DNA from: JASLBX01 sp036373915
Lineage (GTDB): Bacteria > Actinomycetota > Actinomycetes > Jiangellales > Jiangellaceae
Assembly: GCA_036373915.1 (NCBI GenBank)
Contig: DASUUU010000099.1
Location: forward strand, 1 to 23,931
Direction of reading: 5' to 3'
Length of the DNA stretch: 23,931 bases
Shown: positions 14,930 to 22,185 of the stretch, in pieces
Position numbering within the stretch: position 1 is the stretch's first letter
How the letters are laid out: every line of letters starts with the position of its first letter
Translations under genes and position numbers: made by a program
Notes under the pieces: generated by a model
Databases searched by the model: none
Seen by the model: only the letters and a program-made list of their open reading frames with translations
What the model was told of the DNA's origin: nothing

Positions 14930-15379
14930 TCAGAGATAGAGCCGCGAGACCGTCTCGGCCACGCAGACCGGCTTCTCGCCGCCTTCGCGCTCAACGGTGA
15001 CCCGCGAAACCAGCTGGACGCCACCGGGCACGTCGTCCACTGACAGCAACTCAACGCTCGCCCGCACCCGCGAGCCGGTGGGCAGCGGCGCTGGGAACCG
15101 CACCTTGTTGAGCCCGTAGTTGACGCCCATCGTGGCCCCGTCGACTGCAGTGATGCCCGCCGTGAGCGCAGGAAGCAGTGAAAGGGTCAGGTAGCCATGG
15201 GCCACGGTGCCGCCGAACGGCCCCGACGCAGCCCGTTCGGGATCGACGTGGATCCACTGGTGGTCGCCGGTAGCGTCGGCGAACTTGTCGATCCGCTCCT
15301 GCGAAACGTCCATCCATCGGCCGTGTCCGACCTCGGTTCCGACGGCGGCACGAAGATCGTCGAGCGACGCGAACCCCAT
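14930..15379 (-). CDS. MaoC-like (R)-specific enoyl-CoA hydratase
   Basis: This 149-residue hot-dog-fold hydratase has the hydratase-2 motif FADATGDHQWIHVDPERAA, with the catalytic Asp39/His44 pair, followed by GPFGGTVAHGYLTLSLLP. It should hydrate a trans-2-enoyl-CoA to the (R)-3-hydroxyacyl-CoA, which would feed one of the two SDRs in the operon. The start is the ATG at 15379, with GGAAGGAG 6 nt upstream; a GTG one codon earlier is too close to that site. It sits 64 nt downstream of the FabG-like gene. Confidence 0.9.
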   Translation of the reverse strand: MGFASLDDLRAAVGTEVGHGRWMDVSQERIDKFADATGDHQWIHVDPERAASGPFGGTVAHGYLTLSLLPALTAGITAVDGATMGVNYGLNKVRFPAPLPTGSRVRASVELLSVDDVPGGVQLVSRVTVEREGGEKPVCVAETVSRLYL

Positions 15380-15443
15380 CACGGTCTCCTTCCTTGGATA
15401 TCCGGCCCGATGCCACTCCCGGTGGGGAGTGCTTGTCAGCCTC

Positions 15444-16202
15444 TTAGCCGGGGCCGCCGTCCACGTAGATCGTCTGACCGGTCACGTAGGAGGCGTCGTC
15501 GCTCACCAGGAAGGCAACGACGCCGGCTACGTCTTCCGGCACTCCGACCCGCCGCAGCGGCACGGCTGCGGCAGCGGCCTGGCGGAACTCATCCGGCTCG
15601 ACGCCGACCCTGCGGGCGGTGGCGTCGGTCATGGCGGTGGCGATGAATCCAGGGGCGACGGCGTTGACGTTGATGCCGAACGGGCCGAGCTCGATGGCCA
15701 GCGTCCGGGTGAAGCCCTGGATCCCGGCCTTGGCGGCCGAGTAGTTCGCCTGGCCGCGGTTGCCGAGGGCGGACCGCGAGCTCAGGTTGACGATCTTGCC
15801 GGACTGTTGGCCCACCATGTGCTTCTGGGCTTCGCGACAGCACAGGAACGCGCCGCGCAGGTGGACGTTCATGACCGTGTCCCAGTCGTCCTCGGTCATC
15901 TTGTACAGCAGGTTGTCACGAATGAGTCCGGCATTGTTGACCAGGATGTCCAGCCGGCCCAACTCGGCCACGGTCCTGGCGACGGCCGCTTCTACCTGCC
16001 CCGCGTCGGCCACGTCGCACCCGATGCCGATGGCCGAGCCGCCGCCGTCACGGATGGCCGCCACCGTCTCCTCGGTGTCCTGCTCCCGCAGATCGATCAC
16101 GGCCACGGCCGCGCCGTCCGAGGCGAGGCGCTTGGCGGTTGCCGCGCCGATCCCGCGGCCGGACCCGGTCACGAGGGCGACTTTGTCTGCAAGGCGAGTC
16201 AT
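15444..16202 (-). CDS. FabG-like short-chain dehydrogenase, operon gene 2
   Basis: This 252-residue classical SDR has TGSGRGIG (12-19), Asp37 at the end of beta-2 (VIDLR; favours NAD(H)), NNAG (89-92), catalytic Ser in NLSSRSA, Tyr154 and Lys158 (YSAAK), and a DGGPG C-terminus. It probably oxidises a 3-hydroxyacyl-CoA to the 3-oxo form in degradation, with NAD+ preference fitting catabolism; a 3-oxoacyl-ACP reductase activity cannot be excluded. It differs from the other SDR of the operon in cofactor-specificity residues, so the two probably work on different steps. Its ATG overlaps the tetR stop by 4 nt (ATGA). Confidence 0.9.
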   Translation of the reverse strand: MTRLADKVALVTGSGRGIGAATAKRLASDGAAVAVIDLREQDTEETVAAIRDGGGSAIGIGCDVADAGQVEAAVARTVAELGRLDILVNNAGLIRDNLLYKMTEDDWDTVMNVHLRGAFLCCREAQKHMVGQQSGKIVNLSSRSALGNRGQANYSAAKAGIQGFTRTLAIELGPFGINVNAVAPGFIATAMTDATARRVGVEPDEFRQAAAAAVPLRRVGVPEDVAGVVAFLVSDDASYVTGQTIYVDGGPG

Positions 16203-16837
16203 GGCGTGCGTATCCCTTCGGTGTGTGTCGTCCTGAGGGCGGCGAGGACGAACTCACCGGCCTCCTCAGCGATGTCGGACGGTTCCCTGGGACCGTCCGC
16301 GCGGTACCAGTTCGGCAGGCTGGTCGTGAATCCGAAGATCATCCACGACACGACCTCGGGGCTTGCCGCGGTATTAGCCAGGCCACGGCGCTGGGCCTCG
16401 CGGATGAGCATGCGGACGACGTCCTGGTAGCGCCGCCAGTCCCGTTGCAGGGCTTGCCACCGCTCGGGCGAGAGGCGGGTGCTCTCGCGGCCGAACACTA
16501 CAACCTCTCGGCGGTGCCTGATCGTCGTCACCACCAGGTCGTGGATCACGGCCCGTAGCGCGCGGGACGGATCCGGTTCCTCGGCGGCGATGCGGTCCAG
16601 GTCGGCGAGCTGCTGGTCGAGCAGGCCCCGGTATATCTCGTAGAGCAGGTCCTGCTTGGCCGCGAAATAGTGGTACAGCGCACCCTTGGTCACGCCGGCC
16701 CGCACGACGACCTGGCTCACCGACGTCGCGTCGTAACCCTGCTCGGCGAACAGCTCCAGGGCCGCGCCGATGATGCGGGCCCGCACCTGCGGGTTGGGAG
16801 GGCGGCCCCTCCGCGACACGGCTGCGTCGGTGCCCAT
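16199..16837 (-). CDS. TetR-family regulator, first gene of the fatty-acid-type operon
   Basis: This 212-residue regulator has an N-terminal helix-turn-helix in ALELFAEQGYDATSVSQVV followed by RAGVTKGALYHYFAAKQDLL (about 24-62). The C-terminal all-helical ligand domain ends MIFGFTTSLPNWYRAD...EFVLAALRTT. The combination with acyl-CoA genes suggests a repressor relieved by an acyl-CoA or related intermediate. The start at the ATG 16837 has GAGGGG just upstream; in-frame ATGs further upstream overlap the predicted promoter and are rejected. It heads the operon, and two palindromes (16981-17016) adjoin its promoter, so autoregulation of the whole nine-gene unit is likely. Confidence 0.88.
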   Translation of the reverse strand: MGTDAAVSRRGRPPNPQVRARIIGAALELFAEQGYDATSVSQVVVRAGVTKGALYHYFAAKQDLLYEIYRGLLDQQLADLDRIAAEEPDPSRALRAVIHDLVVTTIRHRREVVVFGRESTRLSPERWQALQRDWRRYQDVVRMLIREAQRRGLANTAASPEVVSWMIFGFTTSLPNWYRADGPREPSDIAEEAGEFVLAALRTTHTEGIRTP

Positions 16838-16952
16838 CGCCCCTCGCTCAGAACGCCACGGCCGGTAGATCCATGAGCACGCCGACTCGCCTACGCCGTT
16901 GGCGGCCGGCAGCAGTGCTGCGGAGGTCGGCGCGGTCGTGGCCCATGAACGC

Positions 16953-16981
16953 ATCCCAACGGCCAGCCGGCAAGGCGTCAA
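16953..16981 (-). promoter_or_regulatory. Predicted promoter of the tetR operon
   Basis: Read on the minus strand, TTGACG (16981-16976) and TGGGAT (16958-16953) are separated by exactly 17 nt, a reasonable sigma-70 type pair. Transcription would start near 16946, leaving a leader of about 110 nt before the tetR ATG. The -35 box touches the ATACCG palindrome. The call is by pattern only. Confidence 0.5.
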
Positions 16982-16998
16982 TACCGACCAGCCGGTAT
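16981..16998. promoter_or_regulatory. Candidate TetR operator 1
   Basis: ATACCG (16981-16986) and CGGTAT (16993-16998) are perfect inverted arms around a 6-nt centre. The 18-bp size and the position abutting the -35 box fit a TetR-family operator. Confidence 0.55.
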
Positions 16999-17016
16999 GT
17001 AACCCTTCCGTTACAT
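16997..17016. promoter_or_regulatory. Candidate TetR operator 2
   Basis: ATGTAAC (16997-17003) and GTTACAT (17010-17016) are perfect 7-bp inverted arms with a 6-nt centre. The site shares two bases with the first palindrome and lies just downstream of the PIG-L gene stop. It may be a second site for the same regulator or belong to another factor. Confidence 0.55.
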
Positions 17017-17026
17017 CATTCGGGTC

Positions 17027-17809
17027 TCAGAGGTCCTCGAAGAGATCGGTGAGGATCTTGCCGGGACGCTCCGTAGGCCAGGCGATGATCGCGGCTTCCA
17101 TGCTGACCGCCTTGAGGTGCTGCTCCGGCGTCAGTGCGTTGTCGTTGACGTCATCCCACTGGGTCCGGTGCTCGAGCAGTGCGGCACGGATCCTTGGTGC
17201 GACCGAACTGGTGTCGACGAGGATGTCGAACTGCTCGTCGGGCACTCCCCGCAGGTGGTAGACCTTCGTCGGATCCCATGGTTCTAGGCCTTGCGAGACC
17301 CTCATTTCGTTCCAGCGGTCGACGACCGATTGGCGGATCGCGCCGTAGAGCAGTCGCTTGAACCCCGGGCCGCCGTCGCCGAGGAACTTGTGGAACGCGT
17401 CACTGGCGGCGCGGCCGATGGTGATGTGATCCGGATGCCCGGTGATGCCGTCCGGCCCGAAGGTGAGGACGACGTCCGGGCGTTCCTCTCCGAGAATGGC
17501 CGCCACTCGGTTGAGCAGGGTCTCGTAGGGGACGTCGGCCAACCCGCCGTCAGGAAATCCGAGCCACTCGTGCCGGTCCGGTTCACGACCCAAGGTCCGC
17601 CATCCCTGGCGATCCTCCTCGCGCCGGACGGCGCCGAGGTTCTCGCGGGTGGCGCCGCTCGTCGGGTGGATCCGGCCGGCTTCCCCGTCCGTGGCATGGA
17701 TCAGCACGAACCGGAACTGCGGGTCGTCGGCGTGTAATGCCACCGTTCCGGCCACGCCGAAGGTGTCGTCGTCGGGATGAGCGACGACCATGGCCAAAGT
17801 CCTGCTCAC
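17027..17809 (-). CDS. PIG-L family deacetylase (LmbE-like)
   Basis: This 260-residue protein has the metal-binding motif VVAHPDDDTFG (His11, Asp13, Asp14) and the distal GHPDHITIG (His125, His128). Together they make the zinc-dependent N-acetylglucosaminyl-deacetylase fold of MshB, Mca and LmbE. The usual AHPDDE box has Asp in place of the final Glu, while the metal ligands are intact. The substrate is unknown; mycothiol-pathway amidase or deacetylase or an N-acyl sugar are possibilities. I chose the GTG at 17809, which has GGAGG 5 nt upstream; a GTG at 17815 overlaps that site. It stands alone between the sigma-factor terminator and the tetR operator region. Confidence 0.87.
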   Translation of the reverse strand: MSRTLAMVVAHPDDDTFGVAGTVALHADDPQFRFVLIHATDGEAGRIHPTSGATRENLGAVRREEDRQGWRTLGREPDRHEWLGFPDGGLADVPYETLLNRVAAILGEERPDVVLTFGPDGITGHPDHITIGRAASDAFHKFLGDGGPGFKRLLYGAIRQSVVDRWNEMRVSQGLEPWDPTKVYHLRGVPDEQFDILVDTSSVAPRIRAALLEHRTQWDDVNDNALTPEQHLKAVSMEAAIIAWPTERPGKILTDLFEDL

Positions 17810-17851
17810 CGCCACCTCCGCCGGGCACAGCCGATGTTATGTGGAGGGTAG

Positions 17852-17874
17852 CCGCCGGTCGCCGCGACCGGCGG
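17852..17874 (-). terminator. 10-bp GC hairpin directly after the sigma-factor stop
   Basis: CCGCCGGTCG (17852-17861) and CGACCGGCGG (17865-17874) form a perfect 10-bp stem with a CCG loop. The stem abuts the stop codon of the sigma gene on the minus strand. No U-tract follows, which is common for actinobacterial terminators. It also separates sigma transcription from the PIG-L gene. Confidence 0.6.
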
Positions 17875-18831
17875 TCAGCTGGCCCACGGGAGCAGGTTGG
17901 CGTGGCGCTTGGGGTTGCGAAGCTCTGCCAGCGCGTGCTTCTCCAGCTGCCGGACCCGCTCGCGGGTGAGACCGACCCGTTCGGCCACCTCGGCGAGAGT
18001 GTGCTGCCTGCCATCGTCGAGCCCGTACCGAAGGCTGATGATGGCCGCTTGCCGCGGCGGTAGCGATGCAACGAGCGAACGGAGCCCGTCGGTCAGCTCG
18101 TGGTACTCGGCGACCTCCGCCGGCTGCAGGACGTCGACATCCTCGATCAGGTCACCGATGCGTGTCTCGCCGTCCTCGCCAATGGGGGTGTCCAGGCTCA
18201 CCGCAGAGCGCGTGAGCTCACGAAGGTCCTCGATCTGATCGACGGACAACTCCGCCTCGGCCGCCACCTCGTCGATCGTCGGATCGCGTCCTAGTTCGGT
18301 AGCCAGGTTGCGTTCGATCCGGTTGAGCCGGTTGAGCTTTTCGACAACGTGGACCGGTAGGCGGACGGTGCGGCTGCGGTCGGCGCGGCCGCGCTCGATT
18401 GCCTGGCGGATCCACCACGTCGCGTAGGTGGAGAACTTGAAGCCTTTGGCGTAATCGAACTTCTCGACTGCCCTGATCAGGCCCAGGTTGCCGTCCTGGA
18501 TGACGTCGAGGAAGGACAGCCCGGCGTGCCGGTAGTACCTGCGGGCCACCGACACCACGAGCCGCAAGTTGGCCCGGATCATGTGGTCCTTGGCCAGTTC
18601 TCCGTCGCGCACGAGTGCCTGGAGCTCCTCGCGCGGCCGGTCAGGGTCGGTGCCGTCGGCATCGGCGGTGCGTAGCAACTCGGCGGCGTACAGGCCGGCC
18701 TCGATACGCTTGGACAGATCGACTTCCTGGGCAGCGGTCAACAGCGGCGTGGCGCCGATCTGGCCGAGGTACTGGCCGACCAGGTCGACATCCTCACGCT
18801 CGCGGTTGGAACCGTACTGCGCGGCAGTCAC
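17875..18831 (-). CDS. Group 2 sigma-70 RNA polymerase factor (SigB/HrdB-like)
   Basis: This 318-residue sigma factor has region 1.2 at about 15-47 (DLVGQYLGQIGATPLLTAAQ), region 2 at about 82-152 with the core-binding and -10 helix DVIQDGNLGLIRAVEKFDYA followed by KGFKFSTYATWWIRQAI, region 3 at about 153-235, and region 4 at about 250-307 (TLAEVAERVGLTRERVRQLEKHAL). It has no long region 1.1, which fits a group 2 (non-essential primary-like) factor rather than the housekeeping one. Region 2.4/3.0 reads ERGRADRSRTVRLPVHVVE instead of the usual RAMADQARTIRIPVHMVE. The start is a GTG without a clear ribosome binding site, so it is less certain. A 10-bp palindrome TTGGTACCAA sits just upstream, at 18833-18842. 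Confidence 0.9.
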   Translation of the reverse strand: MTAAQYGSNREREDVDLVGQYLGQIGATPLLTAAQEVDLSKRIEAGLYAAELLRTADADGTDPDRPREELQALVRDGELAKDHMIRANLRLVVSVARRYYRHAGLSFLDVIQDGNLGLIRAVEKFDYAKGFKFSTYATWWIRQAIERGRADRSRTVRLPVHVVEKLNRLNRIERNLATELGRDPTIDEVAAEAELSVDQIEDLRELTRSAVSLDTPIGEDGETRIGDLIEDVDVLQPAEVAEYHELTDGLRSLVASLPPRQAAIISLRYGLDDGRQHTLAEVAERVGLTRERVRQLEKHALAELRNPKRHANLLPWAS

Positions 18832-18973
18832 ATTGGTACCAACGTTCGAAGCCCCCTGATCCTTCCCCGAACCGCCAACTCCGGCATACCCGGATCGCGT
18901 CGACGTACTCGTCGGCTAGGGTCGGCCCCAGGCGTCGGCGCGACCAGCGGCCGGCCGCGTAGGGAGGTGCCGG

Positions 18974-19558
18974 TTGGACGTCCAGGAGTCCAGGGTGCAA
19001 ACCGACCGGATCCTGACGGTCCCGAACGTGCTGTCGGTGGTCCGGCTGCTGGGTGTCCCGCTGTTCCTCTGGCTGGTCTTGGTGCGCGAAGCCGACGGCT
19101 GGGCCGTCGTCGTGCTGGCCGTGTCCGGTGTCACCGATTACCTCGACGGCAAGCTGGCCAGGCGATGGCACCAGGTCAGCCGGCTTGGTCAGTTGCTGGA
19201 CCCGCTCGCCGACCGGCTCTATATCCTGTCCACGATCGTGGCCTTGACGCTGCGGGAGATCATCCCGCTGTGGTTCGCCGCCTTGCTGGTCGCCCGCGAC
19301 GTCTTTCTCCTGTTGCTCGTCCCGGCGCTGCGTCGGCGCGGCCTCAGCGCGCTGCCGGTCCATTTCCTCGGCAAGGCGGCGACGTTCTGCCTGCTGTACG
19401 CGCTACCGCTGCTGTTGCTCGGCGACGGCGAGTCGACCGTCGCGCTGCTCGCAAGGGTGTTCGGCTGGGCGTTCGGCATCTGGGGCCTGATCCTGTACTG
19501 GTGGGCCGGAGTTCTGTATGCGATGCAGGTCCGCCGGCTGCTCAAGGCCACGTCGTAA
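18974..19558 (+). CDS. pgsA: CDP-alcohol phosphatidyltransferase (PgsA-like)
   Basis: This 194-residue integral membrane enzyme has the CDP-alcohol phosphotransferase signature D55-x2-DG-x2-AR-x8-G72-x3-D76-x3-D80 in DYLDGKLARRWHQVSRLGQ and the following LLDPLAD. It transfers a phosphatidyl group from CDP-diacylglycerol to an alcohol, most likely glycerol-3-phosphate. The position matches M. tuberculosis Rv1822 (pgsA2), the first gene of the conserved block. Several hydrophobic helices follow the motif. The start is a TTG with GGGAGGTG 5 nt upstream; a nearby GTG is out of frame. Substrate assignment (PG-phosphate versus another alcohol) is by synteny, not by residue. Confidence 0.87.
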   Translation: MDVQESRVQTDRILTVPNVLSVVRLLGVPLFLWLVLVREADGWAVVVLAVSGVTDYLDGKLARRWHQVSRLGQLLDPLADRLYILSTIVALTLREIIPLWFAALLVARDVFLLLLVPALRRRGLSALPVHFLGKAATFCLLYALPLLLLGDGESTVALLARVFGWAFGIWGLILYWWAGVLYAMQVRRLLKATS

Positions 19559-19571
19559 CGGGCGGGTAACA

Positions 19572-19586
19572 AACGCCTCCGGCGTT
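19572..19586 (+). terminator. Short hairpin between pgsA and DUF881 genes
   Basis: AACGCC (19572-19577), TCC and GGCGTT (19581-19586) form a perfect 6-bp stem just after pgsA. It may be a weak terminator or attenuator between pgsA and the downstream genes. Confidence 0.35.
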
Positions 19587-19597
19587 GGGGCCACCGG

Positions 19598-20530
19598 GTG
19601 AGCCGGCCGGTGCCCCGTGGGACCATGTGGCCTGTGGTTTCGGGGCAAGCACCGCGCACTGAGCGCAAGGCGCGGCCGCCTGATGCCTCCATGTCGCTGC
19701 TCAACGACCTGTTTCAGAATTCAATCGACGAGGGATACGCCGAGGCTGCTGCGCGCCGCGAAGCCGAAGGCAAGCCGGCGTCGTCGGGATCCCTGCCGGC
19801 CAGGTCGCCTGCGATCATGATCGGGCTGCTACTGATCGGGTTGTTGTTCACGACCGCGGCCATGCACGTGCAGCGAGACGCCGGCGTGGTATCGGCGGAG
19901 AAGACCTCGCTGCTCGAGCAGATCGACCAGGCCAGCGACCGCAGCACGACGCTCGAGGACGAGGTGTCCGAACTCGAGGACGACATCCTCGAGATCGAAA
20001 CGCGCGCGGGCCAGAGCGTTGTCCAGGGTGAAGAGCTGCGCCAGTTGATGGCGGCCGCCCAGGCCGTGGTGGGTACCGCCGCCGTCTCCGGTCCCGGGAT
20101 CGTCGTCACGGTGAACAATCCGGCACCTGGAGGGGAGTTCGACGAGTGCGACCCGAGCCTGCAGGTCGTGCTCGACTACGACCTTCAGCAGGTCCTCAAC
20201 GGGTTGTGGGCCGTCGGCGCGGAAGCCGTGAGCATAAACGACGAGCGGGTCACGCCGCTCACCGCGATGCGGTCGGTCAACGACGTGATCCTAGTCAACA
20301 TCAGGCCGATCGCACCGCCGTATGTGATCAGCGCGATAGGTGATCCGCAACGGCTGGCCGGCGAGTTCCTGGACGGGCCGGGCGGGAGATACCTTCAGCA
20401 GATATTCCAGACGTGCGGGATCCAGTTCACCATCGAGAATCGTGAGTCCCTTAGGCTGCCTCGGGGTGCTGCGTCCCTTCAAGTGGCGGAGCCCCCCACG
20501 GACAGCACTGAAGCGAGGAGGCGCTCGTGA
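19598..20530 (+). CDS. DUF881 family membrane-anchored protein (first copy)
   Basis: This protein of up to 310 residues has a charged N-terminal tail, one transmembrane segment (about 71-90, PAIMIGLLLIGLLFTTAAMH), a coiled coil rich in Glu/Asp (about 98-135), and a DUF881 domain with SGPGIVVTVNNP, QVLNGLWAVGAEAVSIND and PPYVISAIGDP. DUF881 pairs flanking a small basic protein are a fixed actinobacterial arrangement (Rv1823-Rv1825), thought to be linked to cell division or envelope; the function is not proven. Starts at GTG 19598, ATG 19625 or ATG 19691 are all possible. The last begins at the conserved MSLLNDLF and would still include the anchor. The stop overlaps the next gene as GTGA. Confidence 0.85.
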   Translation: MSRPVPRGTMWPVVSGQAPRTERKARPPDASMSLLNDLFQNSIDEGYAEAAARREAEGKPASSGSLPARSPAIMIGLLLIGLLFTTAAMHVQRDAGVVSAEKTSLLEQIDQASDRSTTLEDEVSELEDDILEIETRAGQSVVQGEELRQLMAAAQAVVGTAAVSGPGIVVTVNNPAPGGEFDECDPSLQVVLDYDLQQVLNGLWAVGAEAVSINDERVTPLTAMRSVNDVILVNIRPIAPPYVISAIGDPQRLAGEFLDGPGGRYLQQIFQTCGIQFTIENRESLRLPRGAASLQVAEPPTDSTEARRRS

Positions 20531-20859
20531 TCCCGGCCATCGGCCTGCTGCTCGGCATCGCCGCCGGCCTATTGTTCGATGTCCAGGTGCCGCTGACGCT
20601 CCAGCCCTACCTGCCCATCGCCGTCGTCGCGGCTCTCGACGCCGTGTTCGGCGGCGTGCGCGCGGTCATGGACGGCGTGTTCGACGATAAGGTCTTCGTC
20701 ATCTCGTTCATCTCCAACGTGCTGATCGCGGCGTTCATCGTCTTCCTGGGCGACCAACTCGGTGTCGGTGCGCAGCTGTCCACCGCGGTGATCGTCGTCC
20801 TCGGCATCCGTATCTTCACCAACGTCGCCAATATCCGCCGGCACGTGTTCCATGCCTGA
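20527..20859 (+). CDS. sbp: Small basic protein family (Sbp, DUF1290)
   Basis: This 110-residue polytopic membrane protein starts MIPAIGLLLGIAAGLLFDVQ, continues with PLTLQPYLPIAVVAALDAVF and GGVRAVMDGVFDDKVFVISF, and ends with SNVLIAAFIVFLGDQLGVG and the conserved RIFTNVANIRRHVF. It matches the small basic protein family found next to division genes in Gram-positive bacteria and the Rv1824 position here. Four membrane segments are likely. The start is a GTG overlapping the upstream DUF881 stop by 4 nt, and the stop overlaps the next ATG by 8 nt, so three proteins are tightly coupled. They may form one complex. Confidence 0.88.
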   Translation: MIPAIGLLLGIAAGLLFDVQVPLTLQPYLPIAVVAALDAVFGGVRAVMDGVFDDKVFVISFISNVLIAAFIVFLGDQLGVGAQLSTAVIVVLGIRIFTNVANIRRHVFHA

Positions 20860-21616
20860 TCACGCCCGCCGCAAGTTCGTGCCGTCCAGCCCGCGCGGCG
20901 GACTGCGGCGGCTGTGGAAGGCGTTCACGGCCCGGCCCGACGGAGGTCAGGTCGTGGTCGCCGTGCTGATCGCCGCGCTCGGTTTCGGGGCCGTTCTACA
21001 GGTGCGCGCGGACGAGGGCGACCAGTTGGCGCAGGCTCGCCGGTCGGAGCTGGTGCAGATCCTCAGCGACCTGAACCAGCGCAACGACCGCCTCGAGGAC
21101 GAAGTGGCGGAACTCCAGGCGGCCCGGCGCGAGCTGCAGAGCGGGGCACAGTCGGAGGAGGCGGCGCTCGAGCAGACCGCCACCCGCGCCCGGCAGCTGG
21201 CCATTCTGGCCGGAACGGCACCGGCGAGCGGGCCGGGGGTCGTGGTGACGATCGCCGATCCCGCTGAGCGCGTGCAGGCGCGACACGTCATGGGTGCGGT
21301 GCAGGAGCTTCGAGTGGCCGGCGCCGAGGCGATCCAGCTCGAAGGGGGTAACGGCAACGTGGTTCGCATCGGGGTGGATTCGTACTTCCTCGACTCGGAC
21401 GGCGTGCTGACGGTCGACGGTGTGGCGATCACGCGGCCGTACGTGCTGACGGTCATCGGCGACCCGTCGGCGCTCAACGCGAGTGTGCTGTTCCTCGGCG
21501 GCAACAAGGAGATTCTGGAAGAGTCTGTGGTCGAGGAGCATGAGGACCTGGTCGTCGACGCGGTGCGGGAGCCCGAGCAACCCGAGTACGCCCGGCCGGT
21601 CGCCGACGACGATTGA
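20852..21616 (+). CDS. DUF881 family membrane-anchored protein (second copy)
   Basis: This 254-residue protein has a basic N-terminus (MPDHARRKFVPSSPRGG), one transmembrane helix at about 33-51 (QVVVAVLIAALGFGAVLQ), a coiled coil at about 60-115 and a DUF881 domain with SGPGVVVTIADP, ELRVAGAEAIQLEG and RPYVLTVIGDP. It ends in a very acidic tail. It is a paralogue of the gene at 19598 and corresponds to Rv1825. The ATG lies inside the sbp gene with an 8-nt overlap. Confidence 0.87.
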   Translation: MPDHARRKFVPSSPRGGLRRLWKAFTARPDGGQVVVAVLIAALGFGAVLQVRADEGDQLAQARRSELVQILSDLNQRNDRLEDEVAELQAARRELQSGAQSEEAALEQTATRARQLAILAGTAPASGPGVVVTIADPAERVQARHVMGAVQELRVAGAEAIQLEGGNGNVVRIGVDSYFLDSDGVLTVDGVAITRPYVLTVIGDPSALNASVLFLGGNKEILEESVVEEHEDLVVDAVREPEQPEYARPVADDD

Positions 21617-21642
21617 CAGGCTGCGCAGGAAAGGTGGAACAG

Positions 21643-22029
21643 GTGTATCCGGAAGATCTGAAGTACACGTCGGAGCATGAATGGGTCCGGGATCCGGGCG
21701 ATACTCAGGGGACGGTCCGGGTCGGCATCACCCACTACGCGCAGGATCAGCTCGGTGACATCGTGTACGTGAAGCTGCCCCAGGTCGGCGAGGCCGTCGT
21801 GGCCGGGGAGCCGTGCGGTGAGCTGGAGTCGACCAAAAGTGTCAGCGACCTCTACGCCCCGGTCAGCGGCACAGTGGCGGCCGTCAACGAGGTGTTGTCG
21901 AGCCGCCCGGAGTTGGTCAACTCGGACCCGTACGGTGCGGGCTGGCTGGTCGACATCGCAGCCACGGACCTTGACGCGGAGACCGGACTGCTGTCGGCCG
22001 CCGCCTACCAGGAGCAGATCTCGGCCTAG
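21643..22029 (+). CDS. gcvH: Glycine cleavage system H protein
   Basis: This 128-residue lipoyl carrier starts at YPEDLKYTSEHEWV. The lipoylated lysine lies in ELESTKSVSDLYAPVSG (Lys65), and LVNSDPYGAGWL is the typical downstream segment. It shuttles the aminomethyl group between the P, T and L proteins of glycine cleavage. I prefer the GTG at 21643, with GGAAAGG 8 nt upstream; a GTG at 21634 is too near that site, and a TTG at 21613 overlaps the DUF881 stop. It is in the conserved Rv1826 position, directly upstream of garA, a regulator of 2-oxoglutarate metabolism. Confidence 0.93.
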   Translation: MYPEDLKYTSEHEWVRDPGDTQGTVRVGITHYAQDQLGDIVYVKLPQVGEAVVAGEPCGELESTKSVSDLYAPVSGTVAAVNEVLSSRPELVNSDPYGAGWLVDIAATDLDAETGLLSAAAYQEQISA

Positions 22030-22045
22030 CCGAGCCGGGTGTCGG

Positions 22046-22075
22046 TTGACCCGGCGGCCCGGGCCCCTCTAGTTT
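22046..22075 (+). promoter_or_regulatory. Possible promoter of garA
   Basis: TTGACC (22046-22051) and TAGTTT (22070-22075) are separated by 18 nt in the 156-bp gap between gcvH and garA, oriented towards garA. It is a moderate match to a sigma-70 promoter. No riboswitch or strong terminator is recognised in the same gap. Confidence 0.4.
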
Positions 22076-22185
22076 GCCACCAACCATCAACCTCAGGTAC
22101 CGGTCGAGGGTGAGAACTGACATCCTTGGATCGGGCACCACTGTTGTCGATCCGCGAGGCTGCTCGCGGCGGGAGGACGCTGCCG

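Noticed and set aside
22030..22185. Riboswitch between gcvH and garA
   Set aside because: A glycine riboswitch would be expected before gcv genes, not after gcvH, and no paired conserved core is visible.
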